The translations under genes and the position numbers were made by a program. A stretch of DNA of 64,000 bases from JAHEJJ01 sp965212205 (lineage in GTDB: Bacteria; Bacteroidota; Bacteroidia; Flavobacteriales; Flavobacteriaceae): positions 62,001 through 126,000 of the forward strand of contig CBDBUX010000016.1 of assembly GCA_965212205.1 (NCBI GenBank), in the 5' to 3' direction. Below are positions 17,301-26,423 of the stretch, in pieces. Numbering within the stretch: the first letter of the stretch is position 1; each line of letters opens with the position of its first letter. A model generated the notes under the pieces. It was given only the letters and a program-made list of their open reading frames with translations. It was not told the DNA's origin and did not search any database.

Positions 17301-20300
17301 AAAACCAACGATCGGAAGCTCATCGTCCAAATAGTCCGATTCTGCGATCTCCTCGGCGTGCATAAACATTTTCAGGCGTTGATACTGTCGCATATCAACA
17401 TCAACGTTTTTAAATACCCCTCTGGAATCCTGTGGTTCGAGCCCGTCAAAATTAAACGAAAGCGACTGTTCATTCTGACGAATAATGGTATTGTTGTTGT
17501 TTAGCTGTTCCCTTTGAACTCCTGGAGGCAATACATACGGTATCGGGGTACGCTGGCTGTTCTCCTCAATATTTACGGTATTGACATCTACCACGGTACC
17601 ATCGTCTTCTGGCGGATCTTCGCCAGGTTGTAATGAATTTGTATAGTTCCGCCAGTCGCCCCGAACCAGGTCTAGGGTCGCGAACCTCAGCACTACAGGA
17701 TCATCGAACCCGGTGATATACATCCGCATATAGCTGATAGATCGGAAGTCGACAATACCTCCAACGGCATCTGTAAAATCGGCAAGTGGAATTTTATACT
17801 GTATCCATCTCCTGTTGAGCTGGTCCCCATTGGGCAGAGTCGGTGTACTTCCTTCATTTATGTCTGTTACGTAGAGATCATCTACTGTGGTATTTGGCTC
17901 AATTTGGATGCGGTATTCAAAATAACTGTTGATCGTGTTCATCGTAAGGTCGCGGTCAACATCCTCCACATCGGGCAGCGTAGTGGATCCTCTGTTGGTG
18001 TTGGTAACCTGCACAGGGGAATTCCCCTCCACATTATTAAAATCGGTATAACGCTCCAGGATGTTCCCGTCGCGGTTCAGATAGTATACATAGTTATCGA
18101 GTGCAGGGTCGTCTGCAGGCCCGTTATAGCCTTGTGCGGCCTCTTCTTCATCCGCAAGCCCGTCTAAACCGATATCCTGGAATGCCCTGTTGGCCTCATC
18201 GGCATCGAAGGCATATACCAGCGATTGTGTGGCGGGTACCCTACCCCATTCGGTGGAGTTAGTCAGGTCATTGCTGTTTACACCAGGCAGGCCATTTTCG
18301 TATTGTTTCCTTCCGTCTTCCAGTACATCCTCAGAAATATTCCCCAGGTTGATCACCAGTTCACCCGAGCCGGTCGCAATGCCATCCACGAAGGGATCCA
18401 AGACCCAAAACTGTACAAATTCCACATTAGACTGTTCAAAATTGGTACTGCTTAAAGATCGCATAATACCGCCCCATTTTTCGTCTGAGGTCAACGCATC
18501 GAATCCCGGGCTGGCATTATAGGGACCTTTGTCATTGGGATAATAAGCGATATCCAAAGTATTTTGTACCGTGGTCTGGCCCTGTGCTATATCGGTTTGA
18601 GGAAAGATCTCATCTATAAAGACCCTTCGTGTTTCGTTGGTGGAAATATCGTTGTCTGAAATTCCTGCCGGCCTTTGGTTGGTATAAAAAATGGGGTCGA
18701 TGGTATACCAGGCTACTTTAGCCCTTTCGTATCCCGTTTCGAGGTCGGCCTCTCCATCTTGTTTAAATTCCTGTGGCGTACTTGCCAGAAACCACCCCAA
18801 TGAAGAGCGAATATCGATAAGGGCCTGGGCACCTTCAAAGTCGTCGAGATAGGCAGTAGTTTCGCCGTTGAAATCGGCGGTCTTAGGCGAATTAGGTCTC
18901 AATACCGCCACTTCGCCGCGGAACGACAGATTGGAAGGTACATCGGTATCTATATTCGGTAATTTGTTGACCAGCCGGGTCAGGAATGGGATCTCAGTAG
19001 ATACATTTCCATTGACTCCGAAAATAGTATTGTTCACCGGTTCGAGCCCAAAATTGGATTTTTGGGTTAACGGACGCTCATTAAGATTCAGGAAAGTCGC
19101 CCCCAGGGTAAATTTCTCATTGAACTGATGATCTACGTTGATACCCGTAAATCGACGGGTCTGCTGACCAAAAACTGCGTTGTTTTCCACATCGATATTG
19201 ATCGGTGTATTGGAAGCCTGCAGGCTGGGGTCGAGAATTTGTACTGTTCCGGCCTGATAATTCACCGTATAGTCTATTCCTTCCTGAAGCTGACGACCAC
19301 CGGCAGTGACCCTTACCGAACCCCGTGGCACATTGAAAGCCCCGATCGGGATTCCGCTGCTTCCTTCAGATTTATAACGTCCTCTTAACCGGAATCTGTT
19401 CTTCTGGGCATCCTGAAGCGACGCTGCTTTGGTCTTGGCGTACATATTCCTGAAAACATACTTCTGCTGATTCGCATTGTACCCCTGATCGTTATCAACA
19501 TCGTAAATCCCGCCTCCGAGTTCCTCAAAAATATATTCACCAAAAGGTTCCACTTTAGTGAATATGATCTGCCCGTTCTGGGTATTGACGGTAATGCCTG
19601 GAATAAAATCGAAGAAACCGTCTCCACCACGCTGTACATCGTTGTATACGTTGAGTCGATCCAGATTAAAAACATCGAGCAGGATCCGCTGTTCGAGCGG
19701 ACCATTGGGGTCTGTTTCATCGGGCCAACCCGAACCAGGACCGGTCTCAACAGGTGTGATATAATTCCTCGGTGTAGGATCCGAGTAGAGGATATTGAAT
19801 TTAAAATCTTCCTGACTAAGCTGAAACGCGCCGGTAGAGTAAATATTTTTCATCATCAGATCCCAGATCGGATCTTCCACATTGGTAATATTACTTTTCA
19901 GGAGTTTTAGAATAAGGGTATTGTTGGTTACCTCTAACTCCACACCCGGGGATACTGTGGTGGCATCGACTCCTCCGTTTGCAAATTCTCCAACCTGGAA
20001 GACCTGACCATTAAAAGTAAACTGATAGGCCACACCCAGCACCTCGTCATTACTGAGTCGCTGATTAAGAGAGATATAACCGAGTTGTGATTCGAACTGG
20101 TAGTCTCGACCTTGTTCTAGCTTCCGGGCATTCTCGAGTATTGCATAGTCAAAACCCTGGTTCACCTGATAGGCGGTACCAATATTGAAGCCCTGGTCTA
20201 CCGTAGCGATATCCCTGATCTCTGAGGTAAGCACACCTCCGGCATCGATCTGTGCCGGGTCGTACAGGTTGGCATCATTTCTGGGCAGTTCAAAATCTGG

Positions 20301-21449
20301 TACGCCGGTATCGAAAAAACCAGCCGGTTCCCCGTCGAAAAGTCCGATACGGGTATTGTCTTTTATCGCTTCCCCAAGATCTTGTATGGCGACCACATTT
20401 CGAACATTGAGCGTCTGTTGGGTACGGTTGGTTACCCATACCTCGAGACGGGTGATCTGAATCTGACTGTTGATATAGGGATAATTTAGAAGTGCATCAT
20501 CGTAGCGATCTCTAAAAAACTGAGAAAGGAAAAAGTGCCTGTCTTCATCATAATCGATAGCGGTGAGTTCAAAATCCGTCAGGGTCCCGCCGCCTTGTGC
20601 CACAACGGTATTGTTCTGCGATCTCTGTTCAGAGAACACCGCCGTTACGGTAGTTCGCCCGAATTGAAGTTGTGTTTTTACCCCGAACAGGCTTTGTGCG
20701 CCTTTTATCAGGGAACTGTTTAAAGGGAAATTTACGTTACCCACTTCAATCTTTCGTAGTATATCATCTTCGGTAGGGGTATAATCGAGTTTTACCAGAT
20801 TCTGGAAATCAAATGTTGCTTCGGTATCATAATTCGCGGTAATCTGCAGACGTTCCCCGATTTTTCCCAGAAGACTAAGGCTGATACGCTGATCAAAATC
20901 AAAGGATAGATTGGTTCGGTTCCTTGGAGACAATGCCGGGTTGTCATTTTTTTGCCAAATGACCCCCAGATCCATGGCTACCGATCCCTGTGGGATGACC
21001 TCAATAGAATTGCCCCCGAAGACAGATTCAAAGAAGCCGCTGTTGACATAGAAATTGGGCAGTAGATTTTTGCGACCTTCTTCAGAACCCTCTTTTTTAC
21101 CACTAAAAGCGTCCATTTTCTCTTTGAAATAGGACTTCATGCTTTCTTTACGGACCAGTTCAAAATACTGTTCCGGGCTTAAAATAACAGGGTAGTTTAT
21201 ATCGAAATCGCCAACGCTCTCGGTATATATATAGCGGTCGAGAACGGGATCGTAGGTGTACTTGGTGACTATACTTGATGGATTCTCAAAGGCAATCCTA
21301 CCCAGGGCTACCCCGGTTTGTACCGAATCAAGCTGTTGTTCGTCGGTTTCCTGCGCCAGTGTATTTTGGTAGAATACCAGGCATAAAATACACAGGAAAA
21401 AAAGCTTAAATTGGTTGGATTTAAGTATTGATTCTGCCCCTTTTTCCAA
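14304..21449 (-). CDS. sprA: SprA, outer-membrane translocon of the type IX secretion system
   Basis: A 2381-residue protein, the expected giant size for SprA/Sov. It begins with a signal peptide (hydrophobic core FKLFFLCILCLVFYQNTLAQ, about 14-33). The rest is rich in aromatic and Asn/Asp residues with alternating beta-strand patterns, and ends in TLRYNFGN, typical of an outer-membrane barrel. SprA forms the very large outer-membrane channel through which type IX substrates, including gliding adhesins, are exported. It follows ruvA by five bases and maeB before that, the order common in Flavobacteriaceae. The long open frame is intact. No other T9SS component (porK-N, porV) is in the window. 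Confidence 0.97.
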   Translation of the reverse strand: MEKGAESILKSNQFKLFFLCILCLVFYQNTLAQETDEQQLDSVQTGVALGRIAFENPSSIVTKYTYDPVLDRYIYTESVGDFDINYPVILSPEQYFELVRKESMKSYFKEKMDAFSGKKEGSEEGRKNLLPNFYVNSGFFESVFGGNSIEVIPQGSVAMDLGVIWQKNDNPALSPRNRTNLSFDFDQRISLSLLGKIGERLQITANYDTEATFDFQNLVKLDYTPTEDDILRKIEVGNVNFPLNSSLIKGAQSLFGVKTQLQFGRTTVTAVFSEQRSQNNTVVAQGGGTLTDFELTAIDYDEDRHFFLSQFFRDRYDDALLNYPYINSQIQITRLEVWVTNRTQQTLNVRNVVAIQDLGEAIKDNTRIGLFDGEPAGFFDTGVPDFELPRNDANLYDPAQIDAGGVLTSEIRDIATVDQGFNIGTAYQVNQGFDYAILENARKLEQGRDYQFESQLGYISLNQRLSNDEVLGVAYQFTFNGQVFQVGEFANGGVDATTVSPGVELEVTNNTLILKLLKSNITNVEDPIWDLMMKNIYSTGAFQLSQEDFKFNILYSDPTPRNYITPVETGPGSGWPDETDPNGPLEQRILLDVFNLDRLNVYNDVQRGGDGFFDFIPGITVNTQNGQIIFTKVEPFGEYIFEELGGGIYDVDNDQGYNANQQKYVFRNMYAKTKAASLQDAQKNRFRLRGRYKSEGSSGIPIGAFNVPRGSVRVTAGGRQLQEGIDYTVNYQAGTVQILDPSLQASNTPINIDVENNAVFGQQTRRFTGINVDHQFNEKFTLGATFLNLNERPLTQKSNFGLEPVNNTIFGVNGNVSTEIPFLTRLVNKLPNIDTDVPSNLSFRGEVAVLRPNSPKTADFNGETTAYLDDFEGAQALIDIRSSLGWFLASTPQEFKQDGEADLETGYERAKVAWYTIDPIFYTNQRPAGISDNDISTNETRRVFIDEIFPQTDIAQGQTTVQNTLDIAYYPNDKGPYNASPGFDALTSDEKWGGIMRSLSSTNFEQSNVEFVQFWVLDPFVDGIATGSGELVINLGNISEDVLEDGRKQYENGLPGVNSNDLTNSTEWGRVPATQSLVYAFDADEANRAFQDIGLDGLADEEEAAQGYNGPADDPALDNYVYYLNRDGNILERYTDFNNVEGNSPVQVTNTNRGSTTLPDVEDVDRDLTMNTINSYFEYRIQIEPNTTVDDLYVTDINEGSTPTLPNGDQLNRRWIQYKIPLADFTDAVGGIVDFRSISYMRMYITGFDDPVVLRFATLDLVRGDWRNYTNSLQPGEDPPEDDGTVVDVNTVNIEENSQRTPIPYVLPPGVQREQLNNNNTIIRQNEQSLSFNFDGLEPQDSRGVFKNVDVDMRQYQRLKMFMHAEEIAESDYLDDELPIVGFLRMGTDFTDNFYQIEVPLEFTPFGSTSPDIIWPSVNELDVVLADLRKIKSQGIVDQTLGGLVYYEIIGGEPVQVDEFAPRTLGQIRIGIRGNPSLGSIRSIMVGVKNIDDLPARAEVWFNELRLAGFDNDGGWAATASMDANIADFANVSATGGLSTSGFGAINQRPNERLREDAINYDVVTNVEIGQLLPKKWNIQIPFNYGIAEQLITPEFDPVYDDLKLEDRIDAADTPAEAEAIKEQAEDYTKRTSINFIGVRKNRNQEAEEHFYDIENFTFNYSYNETDHRDFEVAELQDQGVQTGFVYNYNFKPATVEPFQKNDSIFRSRYWQWLKDLNFNLLPASLSVQSDINRQFNQQRFRDVLEPGVERLELPLLQQRNYLFNWQYALNYSLSKSLRLNLTSSNNRIVRNYFTEAGNPDSDINPELGIWDGFFDVGEPNRHAQQFQLNYDIPFNKIPFLDFINTQYTYTANFDWQRGGDAIREVTGEDINTVQNASTHTITAALSMPRFYDIIGLKKREGKGDDIEVRVDKAGNPADGKQKKSKGKTSPAVNTLIDIVTMVKRLNVNYSQNSGQVLPGYTQSLGFIGTTRPSLGFVFGSQADVRFEAARNGWLTVFPEFNEQFTRRTNKQLNITATAQPVSDLTIDIVADRQSLRSFQENYRVENGEYIPLTPFNSGNFSISTILIGTSFSKSDELTSSTFDAFKDNRITIANRLITEQGLPDEGVDADGFPIRYGKTNQDVLLPAFFAAYGGQDVNRVNLSAFRDIPLPNWNIKYTGLMKNKWFRKKFKRFSLSHGYRASYSVNLFQTNLERQQLINDGLPPYNAENQDILPEQIINNVVLTDQFNPLMRIDFEMANSMSVLAEVRTDRALSLSFDNSLLTEINGKEYTVGLGYRFKDVKVVTRIAGEKQRLKGDLNLKADVSLRDNITIIRNLDIDSNQITSGQNLLSIKFTADYALSKNLNALFFYDHSFSKFAVSTAFPQTTINTGFTLRYNFGN

Positions 21450-21454
21450 ACTAG

Positions 21455-22036
21455 TTACAAATTTTGAAGCGCCAGTTTAATAATGTCCTCGGCGCTCAGA
21501 GAAGGATCTTGGCCTATCGCCTTGTCTACGGCCCTTTCGGCTTGCTTTCTTACGAATCCAAGAACCTCTAATGCTGATAACGCTTCTTCTCTATTTGTAT
21601 TGTTTGAATTAGGTGAAACTTCACTTATATCATAGAATTTTAAAATCTTGTCTTTCAGGTCCACTATAACCCTTTGTGCTGTTTTGGCTCCGATACCTTT
21701 TACACCCTGTATTTTAGCTACGTCGGCAGAGGCTATCGCATCGCGTGCCTGTTCGGGTGAAAGCGAAGATAATAGTGTACGGGCGGTACTGGCGCCAATG
21801 CCTGATACAGATATCAAAAGCCGGAACATTTCCCTTTCCGATTTTTCAGCAAAACCGTATAAAATATGGGCATCCTCTCTAACAAGCAAATGCGTATGAA
21901 TAAGAACCGATTCATCATCTCCTACTTTCGAATAGGTATGTAGTGATATATTGACGAAATAGCCTACTCCTCCACACTCGATCACCAGGTGTGTGGGATT
22001 TTTTTCAACAAGCTTTCCTTTAAGGTGTGAGATCAT
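21455..22036 (-). CDS. ruvA: Holliday junction DNA helicase subunit RuvA
   Basis: A 193-residue protein of family length. It begins MISHLKGKLVEK with the OB-fold domain (1-65), has two helix-hairpin-helix motifs (LLISVSGIGASTARTLL and IQGVKGIGAKTAQRVIVDL), and a C-terminal RuvB-contacting helical domain (about 145-193, EEALSALEVLGFVRKQAERAV). It binds four-way junctions and works with RuvB, encoded separately at 37318-38340. It is read between maeB and sprA. Confidence 0.97.
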   Translation of the reverse strand: MISHLKGKLVEKNPTHLVIECGGVGYFVNISLHTYSKVGDDESVLIHTHLLVREDAHILYGFAEKSEREMFRLLISVSGIGASTARTLLSSLSPEQARDAIASADVAKIQGVKGIGAKTAQRVIVDLKDKILKFYDISEVSPNSNNTNREEALSALEVLGFVRKQAERAVDKAIGQDPSLSAEDIIKLALQNL

Positions 22037-22074
22037 ATAAGTTCATGGTATGGGATACTTTCAATGGCTTATAC

Positions 22075-24380
22075 CTATACAGCGTTAGATTTTTTAGATT
22101 TTGCCATTTTTCGTTTTTCTCTTTCCTGGGCATCGATGACCGCAACCGCAGTCATATTGACGATTTCCTCAACACTAGCCCCCAGTTGCAATACATGGAC
22201 TGCTTTCCGCAAACCCAACATAATTGGACCAATCGATTCTGCTGCATGGAGTTCTTTTAGCAGTTTATAAGTGATATTTGCTGATTCCAGGTTTGGAAAG
22301 ATCAATGTATTAACATGCTGCCCGTCGAGTGTTGAAAAAGGAAATTGAGATCTCCTCAGTTTTTTGTTAAGGGCGAAATCGGTCTGGATTTCTCCATCCA
22401 CGATAAGTTCCGGGTTTGTATCGTGCAATATGCCTATAGCTTCTCGTACTTTGGCGGCATGAGGATGGTTCGAAGAACCGAAATTAGAAAAAGAAAGCAG
22501 GGCCAGGACGGGGTTAAATCCGAAAGCGCTGCCCAGGTTGGCAGTCATCCGTGTAATTTCGGCCAGTTCTTCGGCACTGGGATCGATGTTGATCGATGTA
22601 TCGGCCAAAATAAGTGGCCCCCGTTCGGTTATCATGATATGGGCAGTTGCTGCTCTAGAAACCTTATTGGCCCTTCCAATCACCTCAAATATCGGTTTTA
22701 CCACATTGGTAAATGCGCGCGAATGACCGGAGATCATACCATCGGCATCTCCTGTAAATACCATCATGGCTCCGAAGTAGTTACGCTCCCTCATTTTCGT
22801 TCGGGCACCATACAAAGTAACCCCATGGCGTTTTCGATTCTCAAAAAAGTGTTGGGCATATATTTTTCTTTTATCCTTGGCGTCGTCGCTTTTCGGATCT
22901 ATTATCGGAACCTCTGCATCGAAGTCCAGTTCTTTCTTTAAGGCAAGAACATCTTCTTTGTTACCAAGTAAAATTGGCATCGCAATTCCTTCCTCGTGTA
23001 CGATCTGTGCGGATCTAAGTACATCGAGATGGTTGGCCTCGGCAAATACGATCTTTTTCGGATCGCTTTTGGCCCTATCCATGAGTAGGCGCATAACTTT
23101 ATTATCCCCACCCGATCGTCTTAGCAATTCTTCACGGTATCGGTCCCAGTCCTCGATAGGTGATTGGGCCACACCGCTTTCAATGGCAGCTTTTGCCACT
23201 GCCAGGGGTACCTCAGCAATTAGCCGGGGATCGAAAGGTTTAGGTATGATGTAATTTTTGCCAAAGGTTAGCCTTGTTGCACCATAAGCGATATTCACCT
23301 GTTCAGGAACAGGTTCCTTAGCCAGTTTTGCCAGAGACAATGTCGCGGCCATTTTCATGGCTTCATTAATTTTAGTAGCCCGGACGTCGAGCGCTCCTCT
23401 GAAAATAAATGGAAACCCCAGTACATTGTTCACCTGATTCGGATGATCCGAGCGTCCGGTGGCCATTATAATATCATCGCGGGTCTTACATGCTAATTTG
23501 TAATCGATCTCCGGATCGGGGTTGGCCATGGCAAAAACGATCGGGGTACTCGCCATTGTTTTGAGCATATCCGGACTTACGACATTGGCAACGGATAACC
23601 CGATAAAGACATCGGCATCTTTCAGGGCTTCTTCAAGGGTGTCGACTTTCAACGCGGTAGCAAATTCTTTCTTTTCCGCGCTCAATTGTTCCCGGTCTTG
23701 ACGAATGACCCCCTTGCTGTCTAGCATTATCATATTTTCAGCACGTGCACCAAATGCTTTATACATTCTGCTACAAGATACCGCGGCAGCACCGGCACCG
23801 CTTATGACAATCTTGACTTCTCCAATTTTCTTTTCCGTAAGCTCCAAAGCATTTAGCAAGGCAGCAGCAGAGATGATCGCGGTCCCGTGCTGATCATCGT
23901 GCATTACAGGTATATCGAGCTCGTCGTTAAGTCTGCGTTCAATCTCAAAGGCCTCTGGTGCTTTGATATCCTCCAGATTTATCCCCCCAAAGTTGGAGCG
24001 ATCGTTTTGACCGTCTCGATAAATTTTTCCACATCTTTGGTGTCCAGTTCGATGTCGATCCCATCGATATCGGCAAAAATCTTAAACAGTAAGCTCTTGC
24101 CCTCCATAACAGGTTTGGCAGCTTCGGGTCCTATATCACCAAGACCCAGTACTGCTGTTCCATTCGAAATAATGGCAACAATGTTGCCCTTGGCTGTATA
24201 CTTGTATACTTTCTCTTTGTTTTTTTCAATCTCCAGACATGGCTCTGCCACACCCGGTGAGTATGCCAGCGCGAGATCCCTCTGCGTGGCATAAGGTTTG
24301 GTAGGTACAATTTTTATCTTGCCTGGTTGTGGTTTGGCATGATATATCAAGGCTTCCCGTCTCTTTTTTTCCTTGGCCAT
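22075..24380 (-). pseudogene. maeB: NADP-dependent malic enzyme MaeB, split by a one-base frameshift
   Basis: The gene is a fusion of a malic enzyme with a C-terminal phosphotransacetylase-like domain, converting malate to pyruvate and CO2 with NADP. Frame 1 (24380 to 23979, 133 residues) starts MAKEKKRREALIYHAKP and stops after TIAPTLGG. The next frame then continues without loss: INLEDIKAPEAFEIERRL, then IPVMHDDQHGTAI, to the normal end at 22075 (609 residues from the M of MHDD). In the family the join reads PTFGGINLEDIKAPE, so exactly one base is missing near 23983-23991, a run of six C and three A on the plus strand (T3G6 in the coding strand). Restored length would be about 767 residues, as expected. 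Everything else looks under selection, so it is either a recent mutation, a phase-variable tract or a sequencing error. Its 3' end lies 38 bases before ruvA. Confidence 0.9.
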
Positions 24381-24503
24381 AAGTGGGTAATGTAAAGCTA
24401 ATTTAAGGGTATTCTTTGGAAGTTGACCGCTATGGAGTAATATTTCCTAAGCACAATATCCAATATCAAATTTTCACTTGTTCTTCAGTCAAAGGTAGCT
24501 TGA

Positions 24504-26219
24504 CTACCAGAAATAAATTACAATAATCGCCGTAAGCACCAGGAGGATCATCGCTAACTTACGATAGTTCTGATACCATGGAACAGTTTTGAGTTCTTGG
24601 GTCTCATCGGTGAAAAGAGATTTCTTATAAGTATATTCCGCGACTTTATCTGCCGGTGGTTCGGCAGTTGCCAGGCTAACCACAACATGGATCGCCACGC
24701 AGATTACAAAGAGAAAGGATGCCTTTGCCAGGAAGTGTATATCGTTGATCGGTTCTACCCATCCATAGACCTGTGATAATATCGTAAATACCGCCAGTAC
24801 GAAACCACAGAGTAAACTCGCGATAGAGCCTGTTCCATTTGCTCTTTTCCAAAAAAGACCCAGGATAAATGTGGCTACGGCAGGCGGACTGGTATAGGCG
24901 ATAACGGTCTGTAAGTATTCCCAGAGCGAATCGCTTACCGTTTCAATAAAAGGTACCCAAAGAATGGCAAGGACTACCAAAATAACCGTCGTAATCTGCC
25001 CCACCCGTACGAGCTGTTTGCTCGACATTTGTGGTCGCAGTTGTCGCACAAAATCCATGGTAACCAATGTTGAAGCCGAATTAAATGTGGCCGAAACAGA
25101 CGACATCATAGCCGCCATTAGACCAGCTACCACGAGGCCCAATATTCCTGCCGGAAGTAACTGAAATAACAGCACTGGGTAGGTAAGGTTCGGACAATCG
25201 GAAAGATCATCGCACACAGAACCGTCTCCTAGTTGATAATTAAGTCCGGATATATCCAAATCATTAAAAAGGAGGAGTCCCAATACGCCGGGCACCACCA
25301 TAATAAAGATGACTGGTAACTTTAAAAAGCCTGCAAAAAGTGCTCCCCAACGACCATGATTAAGATTTTTGGCGCCGAGTACACGCTGGACCATGAATTG
25401 GTTATTGGCCCAAAAGTAAAACCCGAGAAGTGGAATTCCAGATAGCAACGACCACCATGGAATCTTATCGTTAGACGGGCGCACCAGGCTAAATACCTCG
25501 TCAGAATTGGTCGGTATATACTGGCCGGCTTCAATTTTTCTATCAAAGTTTACTTCGCCGTTAGCAAGCATGGTATCAAGGCCGTCCATCATGGCCGACC
25601 AGCCACCGCCAAGTCTGTCGAATGCAAAATAGGTCAGCAGGCAGGAGCCAATGATCAATAGTATGGCCTGTATGACCTCGGTCTGAATTACAGAATTAAG
25701 CCCTCCGGGTATGGTATAAGCCGCAGCTGCCACTGCCAGAATAATAAGGATCAGTGTAGGATCCAGACCTGGAAAAAGAAGTGTAAGAACAATTTTTCCA
25801 ACATAGAGGCCTGCAGCTGTATCCACCAAAATATTGCCTACAACTGTAATGAATGAAAAGTAATACCGCGATCTGTTATCGTACCGCCTTTCCAGGAACT
25901 CAGGCATGGTATAGACCCCAGATTTGAGATAAAAAGGCAGGAAGAAAATCGAAAAGAAGATCAGGATAACAACAGCATACCATTCGTAGTTATAGACACT
26001 GATATCGGTTTGAAAGGCATCGGATGCCAGACCCACCAAAGTTGAACTCGAAATGTTTGCAGAGAAAAGTGCGATTCCGACAATCGGCCAAGTCATGGTT
26101 CGCCCTCCCAGGAAATAGTCTTCAGAACTACTCCTTTTGGCCTTGGATATTCCATAGATAATAATGCCCACAAGGTACACCACAATTACTGTGATGTCTA
26201 AAACTCCTAGTTCTCCCAT
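24504..26219 (-). CDS. Sodium:solute symporter (SSS/SGLT family)
   Basis: A 571-residue transporter with about 14 helices. The ATG at 26217-26219 (MGELGVLDITVIVVYL) is preferred; another at 26243 would add eight residues. SSS features are SSSEDYFLGGRTMTWPIVGIALFSANIS in helix 1, the PGGLNSVIQTEVIQAILL segment and GLVVAGLMAAMMSSVSATFNSASTLVTMD. These fit the SGLT-like branch that carries sugars or polyols with sodium. A loop near residue 330 has a cysteine pair (SVCDDLSDCPN). The gene stands alone between maeB and a sugar MFS gene; the actual substrate is unknown. Confidence 0.92.
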   Translation of the reverse strand: MGELGVLDITVIVVYLVGIIIYGISKAKRSSSEDYFLGGRTMTWPIVGIALFSANISSSTLVGLASDAFQTDISVYNYEWYAVVILIFFSIFFLPFYLKSGVYTMPEFLERRYDNRSRYYFSFITVVGNILVDTAAGLYVGKIVLTLLFPGLDPTLILIILAVAAAAYTIPGGLNSVIQTEVIQAILLIIGSCLLTYFAFDRLGGGWSAMMDGLDTMLANGEVNFDRKIEAGQYIPTNSDEVFSLVRPSNDKIPWWSLLSGIPLLGFYFWANNQFMVQRVLGAKNLNHGRWGALFAGFLKLPVIFIMVVPGVLGLLLFNDLDISGLNYQLGDGSVCDDLSDCPNLTYPVLLFQLLPAGILGLVVAGLMAAMMSSVSATFNSASTLVTMDFVRQLRPQMSSKQLVRVGQITTVILVVLAILWVPFIETVSDSLWEYLQTVIAYTSPPAVATFILGLFWKRANGTGSIASLLCGFVLAVFTILSQVYGWVEPINDIHFLAKASFLFVICVAIHVVVSLATAEPPADKVAEYTYKKSLFTDETQELKTVPWYQNYRKLAMILLVLTAIIVIYFW

Positions 26220-26423
26220 ACTGTTAACTATTTTGAATGCCAATCAGAACCAGTCTCTGATCATAATTCAGTTTGCTTTTTCTACGGGTATCATATTTCT
26301 ATAGGTCAGGCTACTCTTAAAATTGTTCTATATATCTCCATTCACATTCCGACGCGATACAGAATTCCGGTTATTAAAATTGCCCATTATGATATTCGGT
26401 TAGTCAGGTGAATGCCTGAGTTT

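Noticed and set aside
23979..24380. The N-terminal maeB frame as a separate small gene
   Set aside because: The second frame begins with the exact conserved continuation (INLEDIKAPE) before any start codon, so the two frames are one gene with a one-base shift.
24494..24508. GGTAG / CTACC hairpin at the end of the SSS gene
   Set aside because: Only five base pairs, overlapping the coding end and with no T-run, so not supported as a terminator.
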